Origin: Aestuariibius violaceus
GTDB taxonomy: Bacteria; Pseudomonadota; Alphaproteobacteria; Rhodobacterales; Rhodobacteraceae
Direction: 5' to 3'
NCBI RefSeq assembly: GCF_040779325.2
Contig: NZ_JBFONT020000002.1
Span: 248,001-312,000, forward strand
Length of the DNA stretch: 64,000 nt
Shown here: positions 58,987 to 64,000 of the stretch, piece after piece
Position numbering within the stretch: position 1 is the stretch's first letter
Layout of the letters: every line of letters begins with the position of its first letter
Notes under the pieces: generated by a model
Database searches by the model: none
The model's input: the letters and a program-made list of their open reading frames with translations, nothing else
Told to the model about the DNA's origin: nothing
Made by a program: the position numbers and the translations under genes

Positions 58987-59940
58987 TTATCGGTCGAACT
59001 CCCGCCCCACCGTCAGCAATGCCAGGCCGTCCAGCGCCCGGTCGAGCGACGCGAAGGAGTAGCCGACCCAGATATCGCGGGGATACCAATAGTGATCGCC
59101 TGCCGCGATGGCGGGCAGCTGGCGCCAGAACGGGGCGACGCTGTCGTAGAGACCGGTCAGCATCGAGACGTCCTGATCGAAGTGCGGCGCGAGGGAGGAG
59201 ATCACGATATCGCCGTCGAATTCCTGGAGGCGCTCGACGCTCATCCCGTTGAAGCCGTCGGGGGGCAGATCCTCAAGGATCGCAGGGCGGGTGAAGCCCA
59301 CATCGTCGATGACCTGCGATACGGCGCCCCAGTCGGGATAGAACCAGAGGCCGTCTTCCCAGATATCGAGCTGGGAGATGGTGATCGTTGAGGGGTCGCC
59401 AAGGGCCGTGCGCAGGCTCTCGACCCTTGACCGATAGACTGCCAGCCGGTCGTCATAGGTCCCTGCGCGTCCGGCGGCGTCGGCGATGAAGGCGAGATGA
59501 TCCAGGAAGGGCAGATCGGCGGGCACCGCCACGGTCGGCGCGATCGCTTCGAACTGGTCAAGGCGGTCGATCTCGCGGGCACGGATGAAGATCAGGTCGG
59601 GATCGAGCGTTGCCACAGCTTCGATATCGACTTGGTTTGGGTCGCCCACGCTTGCCAGACCCGCAGCATCCACGAAGGCCGCACCGAAGATGTCGCTGGC
59701 GCCGCGAACGTAAGCTGTGCCGTCCTCCATCACCCGTATCCCGGCGCCGATGACGGGCGCGCCGATATCGAGGAGCGGGGTGACGAGGCTGTCGCCCCGC
59801 GTCGCCACGATCCGCTGGGGGTCTTCAGGGATGCAGGAGGTTCCGGCGGCATGGTCGAAGGGGCGCTGCCCGTCGGCGCAATCCTGTGCTGCGGCGGGCA
59901 GGGCGACGAGTGTCAGAAGGATCATGCGGAGCGGTTTCAT
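58987..59940 (-). CDS. Iron-siderophore/cobalamin-type ABC binding protein (copy 1)
   Basis: A 317-residue periplasmic binding protein of the FecB/BtuF class with signal peptide MKPLRMILLTLVALPAAA. The mature N-terminus QDCADGQRPFDHAAGTSCIP has two Cys, and the domain signatures PQRIVATRGDSLVTPLLDIGAPVI and DIEAVATLDPDLIFIRARE follow. It begins MKPL at 59940 and overlaps the upstream Suc/Fer-like gene by 4 bp. It is the most distal of three paralogous binding proteins in the cluster. Confidence 0.9.
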   Translation of the reverse strand: MKPLRMILLTLVALPAAAQDCADGQRPFDHAAGTSCIPEDPQRIVATRGDSLVTPLLDIGAPVIGAGIRVMEDGTAYVRGASDIFGAAFVDAAGLASVGDPNQVDIEAVATLDPDLIFIRAREIDRLDQFEAIAPTVAVPADLPFLDHLAFIADAAGRAGTYDDRLAVYRSRVESLRTALGDPSTITISQLDIWEDGLWFYPDWGAVSQVIDDVGFTRPAILEDLPPDGFNGMSVERLQEFDGDIVISSLAPHFDQDVSMLTGLYDSVAPFWRQLPAIAAGDHYWYPRDIWVGYSFASLDRALDGLALLTVGREFDR

Positions 59941-60857
59941 CTCTGGGTCTCCGGTTTGCGGGTGAGGGACAGGACGTCGCCGTGCCAGATCTCTGCCGGG
60001 TCGGGCGGGGCGGCGTCGCGCATGTCTTCGCAGGCGCCGTAGGAGCGGACGCTTCCGGGGTGGCAGGCGATTTCGGCAAGGTGGTCCGCGACCTTTACGA
60101 TGAAGCGTCTGGTGCGGCCGGAGCTTGGGATTTCGGTCACCTGTGCCGGAGGGTGGGGCGCCGTCGGCGAGAGGGCCTGAAGCGCCGTGACCTCGGCCAC
60201 CTGCGCGGCGGGGTCGAGGTGGCAGGCCCCGCGGTAGCAGGGGAGGTAGGGGCGCCCCTCCGCCTCGGCCGCGAGCAGTTTCGGCGCGTCGGCCGGGGCG
60301 AGACGGCCGTATTTGCGCATCGCGGGGAAGGTCAGGACCCCCGCGGCGAGGCGGCAGCCACCCAGATGTGTGCATTCCCAGACGTCGAAGTCCTGCCGCT
60401 TCGCAGCCTCTGCCGCAAGCGCCTTGTAGACGGCGAAGCCCCATTTCGCGCAGCACCGGTCGTGTTTGCCGTGGGTGCAGCAGAGGACGAGCGGCCGGTC
60501 CAGCGGCTGGGGCGCGAAGCGGGCGAGCGATGCGGCGCCGCGCGGCACGGTGTCGAGGAACGCGGCGAGGTCGTCCGGCGCGAGGTCGAAAGCCAGGCCC
60601 TCGGGCATCAGGAAGACGCGAATGCTGTCACCGTCATGGGGCTTGCGGTCGATCAGGTTGACCCGCCATCCGGCCTCGACCACGCGGGCGATGGCGGCCT
60701 CAACCTGCGCGTTCATCCCGCCCGCGATCCGAAGCGAGTGGCGCCACTTTCCCTTGGGCCAGCGGATCAGCACGTTCTTCGCCTGATGCTTTCCCCAGCC
60801 CGCGAGCGGTTCGCCGACCGCGATGCTGTATTCTGTGCAGAAGCGTAGATGGCTCAT
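59937..60857 (-). CDS. Sucrase/ferredoxin-like (Suc_Fer) protein, thioredoxin-like 2Fe-2S
   Basis: A 306-residue Suc_Fer-like protein. The cysteine pattern LVLCCTHGKHDRCCAKWG and VWECTHLGGCRLAAGVLTFP, followed by CYRGACHLDP and YGACEDM, indicates an Fe-S-binding thioredoxin-like fold. It lacks a signal peptide, so it is cytoplasmic. Its start and stop overlap the neighbouring binding-protein genes (ATGA), so it is fully inside the uptake operon. A role in reductive iron release from an imported siderophore is plausible but unproven. Confidence 0.88.
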   Translation of the reverse strand: MSHLRFCTEYSIAVGEPLAGWGKHQAKNVLIRWPKGKWRHSLRIAGGMNAQVEAAIARVVEAGWRVNLIDRKPHDGDSIRVFLMPEGLAFDLAPDDLAAFLDTVPRGAASLARFAPQPLDRPLVLCCTHGKHDRCCAKWGFAVYKALAAEAAKRQDFDVWECTHLGGCRLAAGVLTFPAMRKYGRLAPADAPKLLAAEAEGRPYLPCYRGACHLDPAAQVAEVTALQALSPTAPHPPAQVTEIPSSGRTRRFIVKVADHLAEIACHPGSVRSYGACEDMRDAAPPDPAEIWHGDVLSLTRKPETQR

Positions 60858-61819
60858 GACGGCGCCGGGACGCGGGCGACATGCGTCGTGACAAGGTGCA
60901 GCAGCATGTCGAGCTGACGGAAGGAATAGTCGGTCGACATCTCGCGCGGCAGGACGATGTAGCGGCCTTCGGCACAGGCCGTCAGTGCGTCGCACCAGGA
61001 TGGCAGCGCCGCGTCGAAGCGCGCCCTTGGGTCGGACAGCGTGTCGCCATAGGCGATGGTGTAGGTGTCGAAGAGGTAGTCGGCCTCGACCTGGGGCAGG
61101 ATTTCGAGGCTGACCTCCTCGCCCCAGACGACGCCGCGGTTGGCCATTTCCTGCGCGACGGGGATGCGCTGGAACCCGAGATCGCCCAGCACCATCGTCA
61201 GGCCGCCATAGCCCGCATAGACCTGAAGCTGGCCGTCATGCATCTGGATCTTGCCGTAGGTCGCGCCGTCGGCCTGCGGAAAGGCCGCGCGGGCGCGGTC
61301 CACGTTGGCCCTGTAGGTGGCGTGCATATCCTCCCATCGATCAAGGGCACCGGCGGCATCCGCGACGCCGCGGGAGAAGGCCAGTTGGTCCTTGGGATCG
61401 TTTTCGATGAAGACCGCGGGGGCGAGCGCCTCGTATTGCGCGCGCGTCTCGATATCGAAGAAGGCCCGCCCGATGATCAGATCGGGCTGCGCCGCGGCGA
61501 TGGCTTCGAAATCCATCGCGTCGAACGCACCGATGAAGGCGATGTCCGAGCTTTCGAAATCGAGGCCGAAGATCAGGTCGACCGACCGCATATAGGGATT
61601 GCCGTCATCGTCCAGCCGCCCGTGGGAGCCGACGACCGGCGCGCCCATCTCGATCAGGGCCAGCGTGACCGACTGATCGTGAAGCCCGATGATCCGCTGC
61701 GGGTCGTCCGGAATGCAGGTCGTGCCGCCGGCATGGTCGAAGGGGCGCTGGCCGTCGGCGCAGTCCTGCGCGGCGGCTGGAGCGGCGATGAGCGCGAAGA
61801 AGGGGAGAAGGCGGATCAT
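60854..61819 (-). CDS. Iron-siderophore-type ABC binding protein (copy 2)
   Basis: A 321-residue paralog of the copy at 58987, with signal peptide MIRLLPFFALIAAPAAA and the same mature start QDCADGQRPFDHAGGTTCIP. It contains PQRIIGLHDQSVTLALIEMGAPVVG and AQPDLIIGRAFFDIETRAQY. The ATG at 61819 follows GGAG; a TTG two codons earlier is less likely. Its stop overlaps the Suc_Fer-like gene. Confidence 0.9.
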   Translation of the reverse strand: MIRLLPFFALIAAPAAAQDCADGQRPFDHAGGTTCIPDDPQRIIGLHDQSVTLALIEMGAPVVGSHGRLDDDGNPYMRSVDLIFGLDFESSDIAFIGAFDAMDFEAIAAAQPDLIIGRAFFDIETRAQYEALAPAVFIENDPKDQLAFSRGVADAAGALDRWEDMHATYRANVDRARAAFPQADGATYGKIQMHDGQLQVYAGYGGLTMVLGDLGFQRIPVAQEMANRGVVWGEEVSLEILPQVEADYLFDTYTIAYGDTLSDPRARFDAALPSWCDALTACAEGRYIVLPREMSTDYSFRQLDMLLHLVTTHVARVPAPS

Positions 61820-61843
61820 GGGCAAGGCTCCATTCGGGGCGGG

Positions 61844-62782
61844 TCAATCGGTTGGCTGGCGGGCGGGATCGGACAGGTGGCTGACGATCGCGAAGGCCAC
61901 GGCCATCGCGGCGTCGTAGGAGGGGGTCGAGACTTCGGCCCGGGGCAGGTAGACGACGCGGCCCTCGCGGCAGGCGGTCAGGACCTCGCACCAGGAGGGG
62001 AGGACCGTTTCCATCGCGGCGACAGCGTCCGCCGGGGTCTGCGCCTGATCGGTCCGGTAGGTGATGAAGAGCCAGTCGGCGTCGAAATCCTGCAGCCGCT
62101 CGGCCGAGAAGCGGGCATGTTCGCCGTCGGGGATGGTTTCGATGATGTCGGGGAAGGCGAGGCCTGCATCCCGCAGGAGCGCCCCGATATGGAAGTATTC
62201 GTGCCACGAGAAGAGCGCGCCGTCGAAGGCGTGCAGGTAGCTGACCGTCGTGCCCTCGGGGACGAGCGCACGGATCTGCGCGACCTGCGCATCGTAGCGG
62301 ATACGGTTGTGGCGCAGCCGCGCGCCGGTTCCGGTGATCTCGGCGAAGAAGGCTTGCGCCTCGTGAAGCGGCGTGTCGGTTGCGTAGACGATCGTGGGCG
62401 CGATCGCCTCGAGCTGGTCCAGGCTCACCTCGTCCTGCCAGTCGGGCAGGATGATGAGGTCGGGATCGGCGAGGGCGACGGCTTCGATATCGATGGGGAA
62501 ATTGCCGAGGAACGAGATCCCGGAATTGTCGAAGTCGATCCCCGTCGTGACCTTCGAGGCGCGCATCAGTTCGGTTCCGTCGGGCAGGACGGACCCCTGG
62601 CTCGCGACGGGCACGATGCCCAGCTCGATCAGCGGGACGGCAACGTTCTTGGCGCCGAGCGCCGCGATGCGCTGGGGATCGGCCGGGATCGTGACGGTGC
62701 GGCCTGCATGGTCGGTGACCTCGCGAGTGTCGGCCAGCGCCGGAGTGGCGAGGACGAGGAGAATGGCGAGGACGATCCGCAT
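61844..62782 (-). CDS. Iron-siderophore-type ABC binding protein (copy 3)
   Basis: A 312-residue third binding protein, with signal peptide MRIVLAILLVLATPALA. Its mature start DTREVTDHAGRTVTIPADPQ is the canonical FecB/FhuD form, unlike the DCADGQRPFDHA start of copies 1 and 2. It contains ALADPDLIILPDWQDEVSLD and EYFHIGALLRDAG. It lies next to the permease gene (10 bp), so it is probably the original partner, and the other two are additions. Confidence 0.92.
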   Translation of the reverse strand: MRIVLAILLVLATPALADTREVTDHAGRTVTIPADPQRIAALGAKNVAVPLIELGIVPVASQGSVLPDGTELMRASKVTTGIDFDNSGISFLGNFPIDIEAVALADPDLIILPDWQDEVSLDQLEAIAPTIVYATDTPLHEAQAFFAEITGTGARLRHNRIRYDAQVAQIRALVPEGTTVSYLHAFDGALFSWHEYFHIGALLRDAGLAFPDIIETIPDGEHARFSAERLQDFDADWLFITYRTDQAQTPADAVAAMETVLPSWCEVLTACREGRVVYLPRAEVSTPSYDAAMAVAFAIVSHLSDPARQPTD

Positions 62783-62792
62783 GGGTTGCCTT

Positions 62793-63842
62793 TCAGAGCT
62801 GGCTTCGGGCCTGGCTGCGCAGGATCAGCCAGACGAAGACGGGGACGCCGATCACCGCGGTGACGAGGCCGGCGGGGATCTGGACCGGTGCGAAGAGGGC
62901 GCGGCCGAGCAGGTCGGCGAGGCTGACCATCAGCGCCCCGGTCGCAGCCGAGAGGGCCAGGTGCAGCCCGACGCCGGACCGCGCGATGCGGCGGGCGATA
63001 TGCGGTGCGACGAGGCCCACGAAGCCGAGCGGGCCGACGGCGGCGACGGCGAAGGCGGCGAGCGCGACGGAAAGCGTGATGAGGATGATCCGGTCGCGGC
63101 GGACGGCGATGCCGAGGCCCGTCGCAACCTCCGGCCCGAAGCGCAGCGCGGCCATCGGCCGGGCCGCCCAGACCAGCGCCGGGGTGCAGAGCAGGATGCA
63201 GAGCGCGAGCGACCGGACCTCTCCCCATCCCGCGGCGTGGACCGATCCGGCGAGCCAGCCGAGCGCGGCGATGGCCCGGTCGATGTCGCCGTAGGTCAGG
63301 AGGGTGTTCGTCCCGGCCGTGATGAAGGCCGCCACGCCGATGCCCGTCAGGATGAAGCGCATCGTGGCGCCGCCCGTGCGCTGCATGGCGATCCACTGGA
63401 TCAGCGCGGCAACGGCCAGCGCGCCGCCGAAGGCCAGCAGCGGCCGCCAGCCAAGGCCGATCCCGGGGAAGGCGATCATCACCGCGACGACGGCGAAACC
63501 CGCACCCTGGCTGACGCCGACAAGGCTGGGATCGGCCAGCGGGTTGCGGGTGACGTTCTGCAGGACGGCGCCCGACAGCGCGAAAAGCGCCCCCGTCATG
63601 GCGGCCGCAAGCGAGCGGGGGAAGCGGAAATCCCAGACGACGGTCTCTGCCGTTTCGGACGGCGGGTTGGCGAAGAGGGTTGCGAGGACGCCGGCGAGGT
63701 CGATCGGGTAGGTGCCCGTCAGGAGGCTTGTGGCGAGGACCCCGACATTCGCGGCGACGAGCAACGCAAGGATACCAAGCGCGCCGAGGGGAAGGGCGAA
63801 GGTGACCGGCCCGTCGAGCCGCTGCCAGACCGCGCCGGTCAT
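62793..63842 (-). CDS. FecCD family ABC transporter permease
   Basis: A 349-residue permease with about 10 spans. Family signatures are DFRFPRSLAAAMTGALFALSGAVLQNVTRNPLADPSLVG and VAAVGPLGFVGLVAPHIAR. It imports iron-siderophore or cobalamin complexes with the three binding proteins. The start overlaps the stop of the next upstream permease gene (ATGA). Confidence 0.95.
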   Translation of the reverse strand: MTGAVWQRLDGPVTFALPLGALGILALLVAANVGVLATSLLTGTYPIDLAGVLATLFANPPSETAETVVWDFRFPRSLAAAMTGALFALSGAVLQNVTRNPLADPSLVGVSQGAGFAVVAVMIAFPGIGLGWRPLLAFGGALAVAALIQWIAMQRTGGATMRFILTGIGVAAFITAGTNTLLTYGDIDRAIAALGWLAGSVHAAGWGEVRSLALCILLCTPALVWAARPMAALRFGPEVATGLGIAVRRDRIILITLSVALAAFAVAAVGPLGFVGLVAPHIARRIARSGVGLHLALSAATGALMVSLADLLGRALFAPVQIPAGLVTAVIGVPVFVWLILRSQARSQL

Positions 63843-64000
63843 AGCCGTGCCCTTACCAGCCAGACGAAGAACGGGGCTCCCAGAAGCGCCGTGACGATGC
63901 CCGTCGAGATCTCGACGGGTGCCAGCACCATCCGGGCGGCGATGTCGGTCAGCAGCAGGAAGGTTGCCCCGAAGAGGGCCGAGAACGGGACGATCATGCG
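63839..64000 (-). CDS. FecCD family permease, C-terminal end (cut by window edge)
   Basis: Only the last 53 codons are in the window. The sequence reads through FLLLTDIAARMVLAPVEIST and GIVTALLGAPFFVWLVRARL, the conserved C-terminus of FecCD permeases. It is the second permease of the heterodimer. The ATPase gene, if present, lies outside the window. Confidence 0.9.
   Translation of the reverse strand, partial: RMIVPFSALFGATFLLLTDIAARMVLAPVEISTGIVTALLGAPFFVWLVRARL

Overview
The window is high-GC DNA with dense, mostly co-oriented operons and many stop/start overlaps (ATGA, GTGA, TGATG). The gene content (GapR, FliM-like protein beside an SSS-type sensor kinase, TRAP transporters, Anbu protease cluster, DUF442 sulfurtransferase, tungstate/formate dehydrogenase pairing) points to an alphaproteobacterium of the Rhodobacteraceae/Roseobacter group. 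This assignment is inferred from protein families, not from a marker gene. I found no rRNA, tRNA, CRISPR array, intact insertion sequence or prophage.

Layout. 1-3.5 kb: the end of a respiratory formate dehydrogenase operon (alpha subunit cut by the window edge, Fe-S beta, cytochrome b gamma, a 42-residue membrane peptide) closed by a clear terminator. 3.7-6.8 kb: a tungstate ABC transporter (tupB, tupC, tupA) and a regulator combining an excisionase-type HTH with a ligand-binding domain, which together probably supply and sense the metal for that enzyme. 6.8-8.8 kb: divergent HTTM and DCC-family genes. 8.8-13.3 kb: a response regulator, a small membrane protein, a sodium/solute-symporter-fused histidine kinase and a FliM/FliN-like protein. 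13.5-17.3 kb: a DUF442 sulfurtransferase-like gene, small proteins, and a divergent acyl-CoA dehydrogenase/phosphotransferase pair. 17.5-28.7 kb: gapR followed by a complete glycogen operon (glgP, glgB, glgC, glgA, glgX, pgm). 28.9-32.9 kb: the ATP-grasp, alpha-E, transglutaminase and Anbu protease cluster. 33-40 kb: an AT-richer orphan zincin, a TetR/VOC pair, a sugar kinase, a large glycosyltransferase and an AraC regulator. 40.4-43.8 kb: a molybdenum hydroxylase operon (cupin, 2Fe-2S subunit, Tat-exported catalytic subunit, cytochrome c). 43.9-47.9 kb: aldo/keto reductase, Tat-signal SDR, a secreted three-repeat protein and a 44-residue secreted peptide, divergent from a LysR regulator. 48.7-50.1 kb: ArsR, SRPBCC and a decayed RibD/DHFR-like gene. 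50.1-55.8 kb: a TRAP transporter operon with an amidase and a D-2-hydroxyacid dehydrogenase. 56.5-58.7 kb: a Tat-signal aldo/keto reductase divergent from an AraC regulator. 59-64 kb: an iron/siderophore-type ABC importer with three different binding proteins, a sucrase/ferredoxin-like protein and two FecCD permeases (the last one cut).

The least explained signal is a non-coding one. Three intergenic regions (15.74, 32.97 and 48.23 kb) each carry exactly four copies of a GTCGGC-type motif at a strict 11-bp period on the same strand. This looks like a helically phased protein-binding array that ordinary annotation would miss. The best candidate for an incompletely described protein system is the ATP-grasp/alpha-E/transglutaminase/Anbu cluster.
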